From: Dethiosulfatarculus sandiegensis
GTDB lineage: Bacteria; Desulfobacterota; Desulfarculia; Desulfarculales; Desulfarculaceae
Assembly (NCBI RefSeq): GCF_000931935.2
Contig: NZ_AZAC01000011.1
Coordinates: 310,001-374,000 of the forward strand
DNA: 64,000 nt
Direction: 5' to 3'
Within the stretch, counting starts at the first letter, position 1; each line of letters starts with the position of its first letter. The notes below the pieces were generated by a model that saw only the letters and a program-made list of their open reading frames with translations, ran no database searches and was not told the origin of the DNA. Shown in pieces: positions 26,086-35,682 of the stretch. The translations under genes were made by a program, and so were the position numbers.

Positions 26086-27051
26086 TTACTGATACAAAAA
26101 ACAGGTTACTTGGCGCCCGCCTCCCATATCGATCACCGGGGGAGGCTCTTTGGTGCATATCTCCATGCAATGGGGGCACCTGGGGTGAAAATGACACCCG
26201 GAGGGTGGATCAATGGGGCTCGGTACATCACCGGACAGGCTGGTTTTTTCCTTGGTCTGTTCCGGATCGGCCTGGGGGACCGATGACAACAAGGCCTGGG
26301 TATAGGGGTGTTTGGGATTTAAGTAAAGATCCTTATGCCTGGCGGTCTCCACAATCTTGCCGAGATAAAGCACGGCAATGCGGTCGCAAAGGTGCTCTAC
26401 CACGGCCAAGTCATGGGATATCATGATAAAGGAAAGGTCAAATTCCTTTTGCAGATCCAAAAGTAAATTTATAATCTGGGCCTGGATTGAAACATCCAGG
26501 GCGGAGACCGGTTCGTCTGCCACTATAATCTTGGGATTTAAGGCCAAGGCCCTGGCTATGCCTATGCGCTGGCGCTGGCCGCCGGAAAACTCATGGGGAT
26601 AGCGGCGTCCCTGTTCCGGGTTAAGCCCAACTTTTTCCAGCAGATAGGCTATTCTCTCCGCCCTCTCATGATTGGGAAAGGCGTTGTGCACAGCCATGGG
26701 ATCGTTAATTATGGCGTTCACCGTCATGCGCGGGTTCAGGGAGGAATACGGGTCCTGAAAAATTATCTGCATTTCCCGGCGCAGATCGCGCAGTTCACCT
26801 GCGGACATCCTGGTTATGTCCCGGCCCTGGTAATAGACCTGCCCGTCGGTGGGCCTGATAAGCTGTAAAACCGCCAGACCGGTCGTGGTTTTGCCGCAAC
26901 CGCTCTCTCCCACCAGGCCCAGGGTCTCACCCGCACCCAATTCAAAAGAGACTCCGTCCACGGCGTAGACATAGCCCACTGTTTTTGAGAAAAGCCCTTT
27001 TTTTATGGGAAAATGGACTTTCAGCCCATCTACTTTCAGCAGTTTATCCAA
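26086..27051 (-). CDS. Peptide-type ABC transporter ATPase, DppF/OppF family
   Basis: A 321-residue ATPase: Walker [11 protein letters not shown]-loop [12 protein letters not shown], signature FSGGQRQR, Walker [13 protein letters not shown]. The C-terminal oligopeptide-transporter extension has cysteines in [15 protein letters not shown], which in some homologues bind an iron-sulfur cluster. It works as a heterodimer with the ATPase encoded 19 bp upstream. Confidence 0.88.
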   Translation of the reverse strand: MDKLLKVDGLKVHFPIKKGLFSKTVGYVYAVDGVSFELGAGETLGLVGESGCGKTTTGLAVLQLIRPTDGQVYYQGRDITRMSAGELRDLRREMQIIFQDPYSSLNPRMTVNAIINDPMAVHNAFPNHERAERIAYLLEKVGLNPEQGRRYPHEFSGGQRQRIGIARALALNPKIIVADEPVSALDVSIQAQIINLLLDLQKEFDLSFIMISHDLAVVEHLCDRIAVLYLGKIVETARHKDLYLNPKHPYTQALLSSVPQADPEQTKEKTSLSGDVPSPIDPPSGCHFHPRCPHCMEICTKEPPPVIDMGGGRQVTCFLYQ

Positions 27052-27069
27052 TTAACTGTCTCCAAAAAC

Positions 27070-28083
27070 TCAGGCGTCTTCATTCAGCCAGCATCTAACC
27101 AGGTGTTTTGGCGAGAGGCTGGTCAATTCAGGCATCTTCTCTTTGCAGATATCCATCCGCTTGGGACAGCGGGGGTAAAAGGAACAACCCTGGGGCAGTT
27201 CATACAGGCTGGGCACCATTCCCTTGATCTCGGTAAGGCGGCGACGCCCCTGCCTGGCCCTTTCGCCCAATTTGGGGATGGATTTCAAGAGTCCCTTGGT
27301 ATAAGGATGAAATGCTTCTTTGAATATTGTTTTTGTGGGGCCCTGCTCTACTATCTTGCCGGCGTACATGACGGCTATCTTCTGGGCGACCTCGGCTATG
27401 ACGCCCAGATCGTGGGTAATTAGAATGATGGCTGCGTCATAGGCTTGTTTCAGCTCGAGCATCAGCTCCAGAATCTGGGCCTGGATGGTGACGTCAAGGG
27501 CGGTGGTGGGTTCATCGGCTATAAGTATCTCCGGATTAAGGGCCAGGGCCATGGCGATCATCACCCTTTGGCGCATACCGCCGGATAGCTGATGGGGGTA
27601 TTCCTCCACTCTTTTGTGGGCAGCCGGGATCTGCACCAACTGAAGCATCTCTATGGCCCTTTCCAGAGCCGTTTTCTTGGATTCTTTTCTGTGGAACAGA
27701 TACATCTCGGCCAGTTGGTCACCTATGGTGAAGACCGGATTCAGGGAAGTCATGGGCTCCTGAAATATCATGGAGATGCGATTGCCCCTTATGCGGCGCA
27801 TCTCCTGCATATCGGCTTTTGCCAAATCATGATCATTAAAGAGGATCCGGCCTTCCACGATCCTGCCCGGGGGTTCGGGTATGAGCCGCATAATCGACTG
27901 GGCGGTGACACTCTTGCCGCAGCCGCTCTCTCCCACCAGGCCCAGGGTCTCGCCCGCATCCAGGCTGAATGAAACCCCGTCTACCGCCTTGGCCACTCCC
28001 TCGAATGTGTGGAAATGAGTTTTAAGACCCTCAACTGATAAAAGACGCGATGGTTGATTATTGTTCTTCGGGTCCAGGACCAT
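27070..28083 (-). CDS. Peptide-type ABC transporter ATPase, DppD/OppD family
   Basis: A 337-residue ATPase, first gene of the operon. Walker [11 protein letters not shown]-loop [11 protein letters not shown], signature LSGGMRQR, Walker [13 protein letters not shown], and the C-terminal cysteine extension [14 protein letters not shown]. Placing the ATPases before binding protein and permeases is less common than the dppABCDF order. It probably starts from the promoter at 28260-28288. Confidence 0.88.
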   Translation of the reverse strand: MVLDPKNNNQPSRLLSVEGLKTHFHTFEGVAKAVDGVSFSLDAGETLGLVGESGCGKSVTAQSIMRLIPEPPGRIVEGRILFNDHDLAKADMQEMRRIRGNRISMIFQEPMTSLNPVFTIGDQLAEMYLFHRKESKKTALERAIEMLQLVQIPAAHKRVEEYPHQLSGGMRQRVMIAMALALNPEILIADEPTTALDVTIQAQILELMLELKQAYDAAIILITHDLGVIAEVAQKIAVMYAGKIVEQGPTKTIFKEAFHPYTKGLLKSIPKLGERARQGRRRLTEIKGMVPSLYELPQGCSFYPRCPKRMDICKEKMPELTSLSPKHLVRCWLNEDA

Positions 28084-28146
28084 GAAAATATCGTCCTAAA
28101 TAGAGCGGCAACGGCCGCGGAGCAAAAAGGCCTTTAAAGGCCGGGT

Positions 28147-28176
28147 TGAGACAACTTGCCGGTTGGCCGGGTCTCA
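28147..28176. repeat. Hairpin in the leader of the peptide-transporter operon
   Basis: TGAGAC (28147-28152) pairs with GTCTCA (28171-28176), enclosing CCGG-TTGG-CCGG. It lies 64 bp upstream of the first ATPase gene, downstream of the predicted promoter, so it would be in the mRNA leader. Not a riboswitch class I recognise. Confidence 0.35.
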
Positions 28177-28259
28177 CCACATGCAAAAAACCCTATCCAT
28201 TAAAACTGTTAGGCGAAAAAATCCCTTGGCCACTTCTGTATAAGTTTTAAGGATAGGGC

Positions 28260-28288
28260 ATATTAAACTAATTTCTATTACTGGTCAA
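28260..28288 (-). promoter_or_regulatory. Sigma70-type promoter of the peptide-transporter operon
   Basis: Minus-strand TTGACC (28288-28283) and TAATAT (28265-28260) with a 17-bp spacer. Start expected near 28253, giving a leader of about 170 nt before ATG 28083. Confidence 0.45.
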
Positions 28289-28289
28289 C

Positions 28290-28955
28290 CTTGGATCACG
28301 GACAGAAACACAACATCACTCCAAGTCGAACCGGCGGTTGCAAGCAGGGAAGTTCGTGGTATTTAAGCGTGTTGGACGGGAGACAACCCTTGGGCTTTCC
28401 TGTGATCCTAAATAAAAATAAGCAAATTTTATCTTTAAGGACTGCTACTTACTCATTGATTCAATATTCCGGTTTTTTATAAGGATAATCACTTTTCTTT
28501 CTTTTCAGTCCAAGGAGATCAAAAAAGACAAGTGGCATGCCATAACCCTAAAAGCCAACGGCTTTTGTATTATTAAGTAAAAACACAAACTTTAGAATAA
28601 ACCATTAAAAACATCTTGTTTTTATGTCGCAAAAAAACCGTTTTAAATAGGGGTTTAAAAAAGCTAAAATACCGTCTGAATATTCTATAAATTACATATA
28701 TTCACTCATCAATTACAAAAGTTATATTTTGCCAATTTTGCTTAGCCCACCTGACTAAAAAGTATAAGATTGCCCCGCAGGATCATTGCCCGTATCTTAA
28801 ACGCCCTGAAAAACATGGACCACAACCGCCTTGAACGGAACTCAACAACCAGCCCGGGACTCTTTTCTGAAATAAAACTTCAAATGGCAAGACACCACCG
28901 AGAGGCAAGGGTAACTAAGTAGTAAACTTCGATACCTCTTATGAAAATCGGAGAC
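28290..28955. other. Gene-free AT-rich region
   Basis: About 670 bp without a convincing gene. A short open frame on the plus strand (28291-28482) has no ribosome site and an implausible composition. No tRNA, riboswitch or repeat was recognised. The base composition is more AT-rich than the flanking genes. Confidence 0.5.
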
Positions 28956-28960
28956 AAAAA

Positions 28961-28986
28961 GGGGCGCGGCCGTTAAGCCGCGCCCC
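28961..28986 (-). terminator. Intrinsic terminator of the receptor-flavoprotein-FmdE operon
   Basis: GGGGCGCGGC and GCCGCGCCCC form a perfect 10-bp stem with a 6-nt loop. On the minus strand TTTTT follows. It lies 60 bp after the stop at 29047 and ends that operon. Confidence 0.85.
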
Positions 28987-29046
28987 TTGGATGACGGAAC
29001 GCTTGGGCAGCTCGATTTTTAGCCCCAGAGTTGATTAAACAACCAA

Positions 29047-30111
29047 CTAATCAGCCACCCTTGGTCCCAAAATTTTAGCCAGGGGATTTGCGCCCAGGCC
29101 TATTATGGCGTTAAGATCCCCCACGCCATTGATATCACTTGTTTTTTGTATACTTACAAACATCTCCGGTTCTTCAAGCCTGGTCATGAAAAATCGGTCA
29201 TAGGCATTATGCAGCCAGGGCTGGCCTCGCCAGTCCAGTTTCAGATCAGGCATGGCCATATATTTTTTGAACTCTTCATGGCGCCAGTCAAATTTAAGTA
29301 CATAGGCCTTGCCCAGATTGGTTTTGCGGTTAAAGCGCACCACCACTCCGCCGAGCTGGGTATAGTCTTTCTCTTTGGTGGGCCAGTTTTTAGACCAGGG
29401 AAAGGCCATGGTCACATAGCCGTGGGTCCCTGGGGTAAGCCGCATATAGTCGATGATATAGTCATCCTGGCACCAGGCCGGAGCCCCCACATACACGTAG
29501 TTCTCACCTTTTTGCAAAGGAATCTTCTTTTCAATGAACCTGGTTGTGAAATAACCGGTGAAAACCCCACAGCAAAGGTGGCCGTGTATTAAAGCCGCCC
29601 GCATGATGTCATGGGGCAGTCCCATGGCCCAGCCGTTGGCCAGGGTGACCAGGTTAAAGGCCATGGGCCCATAGGCCTGGTTGAATGGTTTAAAAGAGGT
29701 CCCCTTGCCAATGAAAATATTCAAGGCCGGGCCGTATTTCAGCGCACCTGATTTTTCCAGGGTATAGACAGCCATGAGCTTTTCAGGCCCGGCCTTTTTA
29801 ATAAACATGAAATAAAGCGGATCAGAAGCCTTGGCCGGACGCACCAAAAGGTTGCCCTTGCCCGGGCTGACCGGGAGCACCTTGGCCAAAACATCCAAAG
29901 CGATCAGAGTTGATTCCCCCTTATATGCGGAATATCCGGCATTGGTAAGGCAGGCCACCTCAGATGCCTTATCCAGGCCGCCCAACTCCTGCCTGGCCTG
30001 TTCAACCGCCTTTTCAACCACAGCCTCAATCCCGGCTGCCTGGGCGGGAAGGCAAAAGACCATTGCCAGGCAAAGCAGGGGAAGCAAAAGCCAAACAAAT
30101 CTCTTAGCCAT
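29047..30111 (-). CDS. Exported FmdE-family protein
   Basis: A 354-residue protein with a signal peptide (residues 1-25, ending PAQA). The key segment, near residue 175, is HGHLCCGVFTGY, the metal-binding motif of the FmdE family (HGHxCxG), with a further cysteine in APAWCQDD. FmdE was named from methanogen formylmethanofuran dehydrogenase operons, but its role is unknown; bacterial members are often exported and bind zinc or other metals. It starts 3 bp after the stop of a flavin-binding protein and shares an operon with a TonB receptor. A role in handling the ligand or metal imported by that receptor is an inference. GAGG precedes ATG 30111. Confidence 0.7.
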   Translation of the reverse strand: MAKRFVWLLLPLLCLAMVFCLPAQAAGIEAVVEKAVEQARQELGGLDKASEVACLTNAGYSAYKGESTLIALDVLAKVLPVSPGKGNLLVRPAKASDPLYFMFIKKAGPEKLMAVYTLEKSGALKYGPALNIFIGKGTSFKPFNQAYGPMAFNLVTLANGWAMGLPHDIMRAALIHGHLCCGVFTGYFTTRFIEKKIPLQKGENYVYVGAPAWCQDDYIIDYMRLTPGTHGYVTMAFPWSKNWPTKEKDYTQLGGVVVRFNRKTNLGKAYVLKFDWRHEEFKKYMAMPDLKLDWRGQPWLHNAYDRFFMTRLEEPEMFVSIQKTSDINGVGDLNAIIGLGANPLAKILGPRVAD

Positions 30112-30114
30112 TTT

Positions 30115-30723
30115 TTAATCCTCATAATGCTCGGCAAGAATATCCTCGCCGTCAAAAAACATGGCCCCGTAAGGCTCGAATGCGCCTATGTCCCTTACGG
30201 TTACAAAACGCATTCCCTTATTATTCTGGAGCATCATCAGGGGTTGGGCCTTTTCAGGGTCCAGCCCACCGTTCTCGTCAAGGCAGTTGCGGTCGAACTC
30301 CAGATTAACCACCCTGCCCAAGACCAGCACATGGCTTTTCTCCACATACTGTTTGACCAGCTCGCACTCCATCCAGGCCACCGCCCCTTCCACACCCGGA
30401 GGAGTGACAACCTTGGACGGCCTGGGAGTGAGGCCTGCAATATCAAACTCGCTTACCTCGGGCGGATGTCCCTGGGCCGTGGGCACCACTTTATCCACCA
30501 TGGAGGCAGGGGGGACACTTATGACAAACTGGTTGTTTGCCCGGATATTCTTCAAGGTGTCCCTTTTGTGCCAAAGCGCTACGCAGACCAGATCAGTAGG
30601 GCGAAGCACTGCCATGAGGTTGGAGTAAGGGGCCACATTAAGAACACCTTCTTGATCACAGGTGGAGACAAAGGCCACCAGTCCGGGAAAGGCGAATTCA
30701 CGCTTAAACGGTTTTGCCTGCAT
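30115..30723 (-). CDS. Flavin reductase-like FMN-binding split-barrel protein
   Basis: A 202-residue cytoplasmic protein of the flavin reductase-like family. Typical segments: ALVSTCDQ-like AFVSTCDQEGVLNVAPYSN, VALWHKRDTLKNI and NQFVISVP, which form the FMN-binding split barrel. Family members include ferric reductases and flavoredoxins, so it could reduce an imported metal chelate. It is 10 bp after the TonB receptor and 3 bp before the FmdE gene, so tightly co-expressed. AAGGAAG precedes ATG 30723. Confidence 0.75.
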   Translation of the reverse strand: MQAKPFKREFAFPGLVAFVSTCDQEGVLNVAPYSNLMAVLRPTDLVCVALWHKRDTLKNIRANNQFVISVPPASMVDKVVPTAQGHPPEVSEFDIAGLTPRPSKVVTPPGVEGAVAWMECELVKQYVEKSHVLVLGRVVNLEFDRNCLDENGGLDPEKAQPLMMLQNNKGMRFVTVRDIGAFEPYGAMFFDGEDILAEHYED

Positions 30724-30733
30724 AATATCTTCC

Positions 30734-32860
30734 TTAAAAAATGAACCGAACGCCGCCGATTACCGTGAAGCCGGGCATGGGGTAGCCTGCCTCAAGCTCG
30801 TAATCCTGGTCCAGGATATTGGCGGCATTTGCCACCAGCTCCCATTTGCCATACTCAGTGTCAGCCAGGCGGTAGGTGGCATGGGCATTCAACATCACAT
30901 AAGAACCAAGTTCATGAAGGGTTTTGTTGGTCAGGTATTCACGCTCACCGGTGAAGTGCAGGATCAGGCCTGCGGAGAACTTTTCAGGCCTCCGGTAGTC
31001 CAGGCCAAGATTGGCCATGACTTCCGGGAAATTGGGAAGCTGGGCCTCTGACTGGGAAGCGCTGTCCCAGGGATCGCCTTCTTTTTCCGCGTCCTGCAGG
31101 GTCAGATTGCCCCAAAGGTGCAGATGCCAGGGCAGCTTCACGCCCGCTTCAAATTCCGCACCCTTGATATCAACCTTGTCAATGTTGTAGACCACTGTAC
31201 CGGTGCCGGGAACCGAAGTGGAGGAGAGATAATTGTCAACCTGGTAGTAATAGGCTCTGGCCGCCAATACCGCTTTGTTGCCGAAGCGCTGTTCAATACC
31301 CAATTCATATTGGGTGGCCTTTTCCGGCTCAAGCGAGGTATTGAAAAATCCGCTGCCCCGATTAAGGTACCACCAGAAATACTCAGGCGAGTTGGGGTAA
31401 CGATGGGCGATTCCCACCCGCAGGCCGATTACACCCTCTTTCCAGGGGGTGAAACGGATTGCCAGTCTGGGGTCCACCCCGCTTTCGGAAAGGGTGGCGG
31501 CCCGGGCGCTGTTGGGGAAACCAAAAGCCGCCGGGTCGATCTCCTTGGCCTCAAACCATTCACCGCGCAAGCCCAGCTCAATCTCCAGGTTATCCATAGC
31601 CTGCCAGGTGTCCTGGGCATAGACCGCGTGATACTGAAGACAATCTTCCTGGCCCAGGAAACCGTCTGATACAAACTTAAAAAAGTTGATGGAGCCGTTG
31701 AACTGGCTGCGGTCAATGTAAGAGACCTTCTGCTCGCCCCAGCCGTAGGTGCGGGTTTCACCGCCAAAAGCCAGGGTGTGATTTCCCAGGGTATAGTCGA
31801 AATCCGCCATCAACAGCCAGTTGTTGTCCTCCGGGGTGCTGTCCCGTTCATAGAGCTTTTGGGAGCTGCTCTGGCTGTTGTAATAGGTGTCTGTGGTTTT
31901 TTGATTCCAGAGCATGCCCTTGACGCTAAAGGAACCTGCCTTGAAATTCTTTTTCAGGTAAGCAGTGTACAGGGTGTTGGTGTCTTTGACTTCACTGTCA
32001 TCACCCCAGGCGTAAACACCTCTTAGCAGTCGGGAGCTGATGCCGGGGCCAACCAGCTCTTTTTCGTCGGCATCAGGTTTTCCACTGTCATAGTAAGGGC
32101 TGTCCGGCCGGTTGTAGACCGGCATTCCGGTTTTGCCGTCGCTGAAATAAATCCCCAAACCGGCCTCCATCTGCCAGGGCAGATCAAAACTCAACCGGCC
32201 GGATAGATTGTTGCGGTCCACATAATTGTTGCGCAGGTATCCGTCGGTCTCATAGTGGGATGCGCTGAGCGACCAGCCAACCGGCCCCATTTTGCAACGA
32301 TGCAAGGCGTTCACCTTCCAGGTGTCCAGGCTGCCGTATACAGCCTGCACCCTGGTGTCAGGCTTTTCTGTGGGCTTTTTGGTTATGATATTGATAACAC
32401 CGCCCAAGGTGTTGCCGAATTTAACCGGCACCGCGCCCCTCATGATTTCGATATTTTCAACCCAATCCGGCGAGAAGGTAGACCAGTCAACCGGTCCGTT
32501 TCCATATGACCCGTCCCTCTGAATTGGCATGCCGTCGACCAAAACCCTGAAACGGGTCTGGTTGAACCCCCTTAGCCGCACTTCCGCTTCATTGCCGCCA
32601 AATAAAGAGGTGCCCAAGACCTGAATACCCGCCTGGCCTTTAAGTGATTCAACAATTGAACCCGAGATGCTGGGACGCTCCATAACCTCCTGATGGACGA
32701 TTGAATCACCCAGGGCGTCATCGGTGACGCTTGTGGCCTGCACCCAGACATCTTCCAATTGGCTGGTATTTTTCTTCTCTTGTTTCTCCGCGGCCTTTAG
32801 CGGCGCAGCCAGACATAGAACAGATATCAAAATCAACAACAACTGGATTTTCTTTGGCAT
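30734..32860 (-). CDS. TonB-dependent outer-membrane receptor of the FmdE operon
   Basis: A 708-residue receptor. Signal peptide KKIQLLLILISVLCLAAPLKAA, a plug with VRLRGFNQTRFRVLVDGMP, EIMRGAVPVKFGNTLGGVINIIT, and a barrel ending in VRFIF. GGGGAG precedes ATG 32860. It is the first gene of a three-gene operon (receptor, flavin protein, FmdE-like protein) and follows an XRE-cupin regulator after a terminator-like hairpin. The ligand is unknown; a tungsten, molybdenum or iron complex would fit the flavoprotein and the metal-binding FmdE motif. Confidence 0.85.
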   Translation of the reverse strand: MPKKIQLLLILISVLCLAAPLKAAEKQEKKNTSQLEDVWVQATSVTDDALGDSIVHQEVMERPSISGSIVESLKGQAGIQVLGTSLFGGNEAEVRLRGFNQTRFRVLVDGMPIQRDGSYGNGPVDWSTFSPDWVENIEIMRGAVPVKFGNTLGGVINIITKKPTEKPDTRVQAVYGSLDTWKVNALHRCKMGPVGWSLSASHYETDGYLRNNYVDRNNLSGRLSFDLPWQMEAGLGIYFSDGKTGMPVYNRPDSPYYDSGKPDADEKELVGPGISSRLLRGVYAWGDDSEVKDTNTLYTAYLKKNFKAGSFSVKGMLWNQKTTDTYYNSQSSSQKLYERDSTPEDNNWLLMADFDYTLGNHTLAFGGETRTYGWGEQKVSYIDRSQFNGSINFFKFVSDGFLGQEDCLQYHAVYAQDTWQAMDNLEIELGLRGEWFEAKEIDPAAFGFPNSARAATLSESGVDPRLAIRFTPWKEGVIGLRVGIAHRYPNSPEYFWWYLNRGSGFFNTSLEPEKATQYELGIEQRFGNKAVLAARAYYYQVDNYLSSTSVPGTGTVVYNIDKVDIKGAEFEAGVKLPWHLHLWGNLTLQDAEKEGDPWDSASQSEAQLPNFPEVMANLGLDYRRPEKFSAGLILHFTGEREYLTNKTLHELGSYVMLNAHATYRLADTEYGKWELVANAANILDQDYELEAGYPMPGFTVIGGVRFIF

Positions 32861-32882
32861 TTTTCGTTCTCCCCAAAAAATG

Positions 32883-32916
32883 AAAAAAGCCCGGCCCCCT
32901 TAAATTAAGGGGGCTC
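32883..32916 (-). terminator. Terminator or attenuator between regulator and receptor genes
   Basis: On the minus strand, CCCCCTTAA and TTAAGGGGG form a near-perfect hairpin followed after CCGGGC by TTTTTT. It sits 45 bp after the regulator stop and 23 bp before the receptor start. It would end the regulator transcript, or partly attenuate read-through into the receptor. Confidence 0.65.
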
Positions 32917-32960
32917 GGACCTTCGTGGTCTCAGCCTGAATCAGTTTTTATCAGGCAGTG

Positions 32961-33485
32961 TTAAAGCGAGTTGTAATGAACTATGATCAAGCTGCAACCA
33001 TCAGCCGACCAGATCGAGTGTTCCTGCAGGGCTTTGAAAGACAAGGCCTGCCCCTGGTTCAGGGAATGGGACCTGCCGTCAACCGTCACCTCCAGGCTCC
33101 CTGTGAGCACCATCATGGTTTCCTGGGTATTTTCATGCAGCAGAGGATCAAAAAAAGCCTCGGCTTTGGATTCCACCTTCAGGTGAAAGATCTCCGTACC
33201 CGGCGTAACCATGCGGCTGCCGCTAATGCCCTTCATCTCAAAGGGTTCGGCCTGGTAAAGGGTGGCCCGGCTAGTCTCGGCCATGGCCAAGAGAGCCGTG
33301 GTGCTCATACCCAGCACATCCGCGATGGAGCCGATAGTGCCCAGGGTGGGGTTGGCCCTGCCGCTTTCGATCTTAGCCACAGTGGACCTGGTCAGGTTCG
33401 CCTGACCGGCCATCTCTTCTGCGGTCAACCCCCGCTTAATCCTTAGATTACGAATTACCGTTAGGTCGAAATTATTCTCTGGCAT
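32961..33485 (-). CDS. XRE-cupin transcriptional regulator
   Basis: A 174-residue protein with an N-terminal helix-turn-helix (IRNLRIKRGLTAEEMAGQA to STVAKIESGRANPTL, residues 11-45) and a C-terminal cupin (about residues 100-174, with HENTQETMMVLTGSLEV). Such regulators sense small molecules or metals through the cupin. It lies upstream of and in line with the receptor operon, so it probably controls it and itself. Confidence 0.8.
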   Translation of the reverse strand: MPENNFDLTVIRNLRIKRGLTAEEMAGQANLTRSTVAKIESGRANPTLGTIGSIADVLGMSTTALLAMAETSRATLYQAEPFEMKGISGSRMVTPGTEIFHLKVESKAEAFFDPLLHENTQETMMVLTGSLEVTVDGRSHSLNQGQALSFKALQEHSIWSADGCSLIIVHYNSL

Positions 33486-33494
33486 ATTACCCTT

Positions 33495-33510
33495 TGTATC
33501 TTTTAATACA
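33495..33510. promoter_or_regulatory. Candidate autoregulatory palindrome
   Basis: TGTAT-CTTTTA-ATACA lies directly upstream of the AAAGGG ribosome site of the XRE-cupin gene. A repressor bound here would block its own gene. The repeat is short and AT-rich. Confidence 0.3.
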
Positions 33511-33578
33511 CATTACTTATCTTATAGTACACACGAGGTCAACTCAAAAAACTCAATTATAGATACAGCAAAAAGAAA

Positions 33579-33625
33579 AACCCGACAGCGAAACCTCCTG
33601 ATCCGGGGGGTTCTGCTGCCGGGTT
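33579..33625 (-). terminator. Intrinsic terminator of the second peptide-transporter operon
   Basis: AACCCG-CAGC pairs with GCTG-CGGGTT around an inner hairpin (AACC/GGTT). On the minus strand TTTTTCTTTTT follows. It lies 40 bp after the stop at 33663. Confidence 0.8.
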
Positions 33626-33662
33626 ATTTAATTTTAAAACTATCCAGTTACAAGGCTTCGGC

Positions 33663-34637
33663 CTATTGATCTCCCCTGCAGAGATGACAGGCTGCGGTGT
33701 GACCTTCACCCACCAGGGTGGTGACCGGTTCTTCGGTCTCGCAGATGCGGCCTATCTTGACCGGGCAGCGGGTGTGAAAACTGCAACCGGTCGGGAGGTT
33801 CAGAGGACTTGGGATGTCACCTTCCAGAATCTGCTCTTCGGTATTTGTCTGGGGCTCGGGACTGGGCACGGCAGACAAAAGGAATTTGGTATAGGGATGA
33901 GCCGGGGAGTCGAAAAGCGAATCCACCGGACCCTCCTCCACAATCTGGCCCAGGTACATAACAGCCACCCGGTCGCAAACATAGCGGATAACCGCCAGGT
34001 TGTGGGAGATGAACAGATAGGTGAGGGAGAGCTTTTCCTGCAACTCTTCCAAAAGGTTCAGGGTCAGCGCCTGGACCGAAACGTCCAGGGCGCTGGTGGG
34101 CTCATCCAGCATCAAGAGCTTGGGGCGCAGGGCCAGGGCGCGGGCAATGCCAACCCTCTGTTTCTGACCGCCGCTAAGCTCATGGGGGAAGCGGTACATG
34201 TGCTCCCTGCCCAGGCCCACCAGCTCCAAAAGCTCCTGCACCCGCTCGGCCAGAGCCTTGCCCTTCATCCGGTCAAAGATAACCAGGGGCTCGCCTATAT
34301 TTTTCAAGATGGTTTTGCGCGGATTAAGGGAAGAATGGGGGTCCTGAAACACCATCTGCATATGGCGGCGCATCTGGCGCAGCTCCTCGCCCTCAAGCCC
34401 GGCCAGATTCTTTCCCTGAAAATGCACCTTGCCGCTGGTCGGGGTCAAAAGACGCAGCACTGAACGGGCCAAGGTGGTTTTGCCCGAACCGGACTCTCCC
34501 ACCACGCCGTAGCTGTCTCCGGGCTCCAGGTTGAAGCTCACCTTGCGTACGGCCTTGACCTCCTTGGTCACCCGCTGCAAAAGCCCTCCCCTGACCGGAA
34601 AATGCATGCTCAGATCTTTTACTTCCAGAATACTCAT
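33663..34637 (-). CDS. Peptide-type ABC transporter ATPase, OppF family
   Basis: A 324-residue ATPase and last gene of the operon. Walker A GESGSGKTT, Q-loop VFQDPHSSLNPRKT, signature LSGGQKQR, Walker B LLMLDEPTSALD. The C-terminal extension has CSFHTRCPVKIGRIC. Partner of the ATPase encoded 19 bp upstream. Confidence 0.87.
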   Translation of the reverse strand: MSILEVKDLSMHFPVRGGLLQRVTKEVKAVRKVSFNLEPGDSYGVVGESGSGKTTLARSVLRLLTPTSGKVHFQGKNLAGLEGEELRQMRRHMQMVFQDPHSSLNPRKTILKNIGEPLVIFDRMKGKALAERVQELLELVGLGREHMYRFPHELSGGQKQRVGIARALALRPKLLMLDEPTSALDVSVQALTLNLLEELQEKLSLTYLFISHNLAVIRYVCDRVAVMYLGQIVEEGPVDSLFDSPAHPYTKFLLSAVPSPEPQTNTEEQILEGDIPSPLNLPTGCSFHTRCPVKIGRICETEEPVTTLVGEGHTAACHLCRGDQ

Positions 34638-34656
34638 GGCTTAAATTACCTCGGTC

Positions 34657-35682
34657 TCAAGCGTCTGCAGGGCGGCAGGCCGGAAAAAGGTGACAGGCCA
34701 GACTGTGCCCGGGTTCCACCTCGGTCAGGATCGGCTTTACATTTCCGCAGATATCCATGACCTTGGGGCAGCGGGGCGCAAAGCGGCAACCCTTGGGCGG
34801 GTTAATAAAGCTAGGGATGCTGCCGGCAATGCCCTCCAGGGAATCCTCCCTCTTTTTGAGCCTGGGGATGGAGCGCAAAAGCCCCTGGGAATAGGGATGC
34901 AAAGGCGCGGTGAAAATTCTGTCTATGGTAGAGGTTTCCACCACATTGCCCGCATACATCACAGCCACCCTGTGGCAAAGCTTGGCCACCACGCCCAGGT
35001 CGTGGCTGATCAAAAGGATAGAGAGGTTCAGACGATTCACCAGGTCTCTCAAAAGCCTTAAGATCTGGGCCTGAATCGTCACATCCAGGGCGGTGGTGGG
35101 TTCATCGGCTATCAGAAGTTCCGGCTCTCCGGAAAGGGCCATGGCGATAAGCACCCTTTGGCGCATGCCCCCGCTGAACTCGTGCGGGTATTCCCTGATG
35201 CGCTGGTCCGGGCTGGGTATCTGCACGGCCTTCAAAAGCTCCACCGCCTTTTCAATGGCCTGTTTTTTATTAAGCGGGCTTCCGTTTTGCCTGGAATGGC
35301 GGATTATCACATCGGTCATCTGCTTTTCAATGCTGAAGACCGGGTTTAGATAAGTCATGGGGTCCTGAAAGATCATGGCGATCTTGGTGCCCCTCACCTT
35401 GCTGATCTCCTTGGGGCTTTTTTTCAACAGGTCGTCGCCCTTGAAAAATATCTCGCCTCGGGGGATGCGGGCCGGAGGCACGGGCAAAAGGCCCAGGACC
35501 GCTTTTGAGGTGATGGATTTTCCGCAACCTGTTTCACCGACCACACCCAGGGTGTCGCCATGGGTCAGGCTCAGGGAAACGCCGTCCAAAACCTTGGCCG
35601 TGCCTTCAAAGGTGTCGAAATGAAGCGCCAGGTCTTTTATTTCCAGAATATTTTTAGTTTGCTCGTTATTCATGGGGATCAT
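34657..35682 (-). CDS. Peptide-type ABC transporter ATPase, OppD family
   Basis: A 341-residue ATPase: Walker A GETGCGKSI, Q-loop IFQDPMTYLNP, signature FSGGMRQR, Walker [13 protein letters not shown], and C-terminal cysteines CRFAPRCPKVMDIC. ATG 35682 overlaps the stop of the permease gene by 4 nt (ATGA); a second ATG three codons later is also possible. Confidence 0.87.
   Translation of the reverse strand: MIPMNNEQTKNILEIKDLALHFDTFEGTAKVLDGVSLSLTHGDTLGVVGETGCGKSITSKAVLGLLPVPPARIPRGEIFFKGDDLLKKSPKEISKVRGTKIAMIFQDPMTYLNPVFSIEKQMTDVIIRHSRQNGSPLNKKQAIEKAVELLKAVQIPSPDQRIREYPHEFSGGMRQRVLIAMALSGEPELLIADEPTTALDVTIQAQILRLLRDLVNRLNLSILLISHDLGVVAKLCHRVAVMYAGNVVETSTIDRIFTAPLHPYSQGLLRSIPRLKKREDSLEGIAGSIPSFINPPKGCRFAPRCPKVMDICGNVKPILTEVEPGHSLACHLFPACRPADA

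Noticed and set aside
28291-28482. Small plus-strand protein gene
   Set aside because: No ribosome site, no family likeness, and AT-rich non-coding surroundings.
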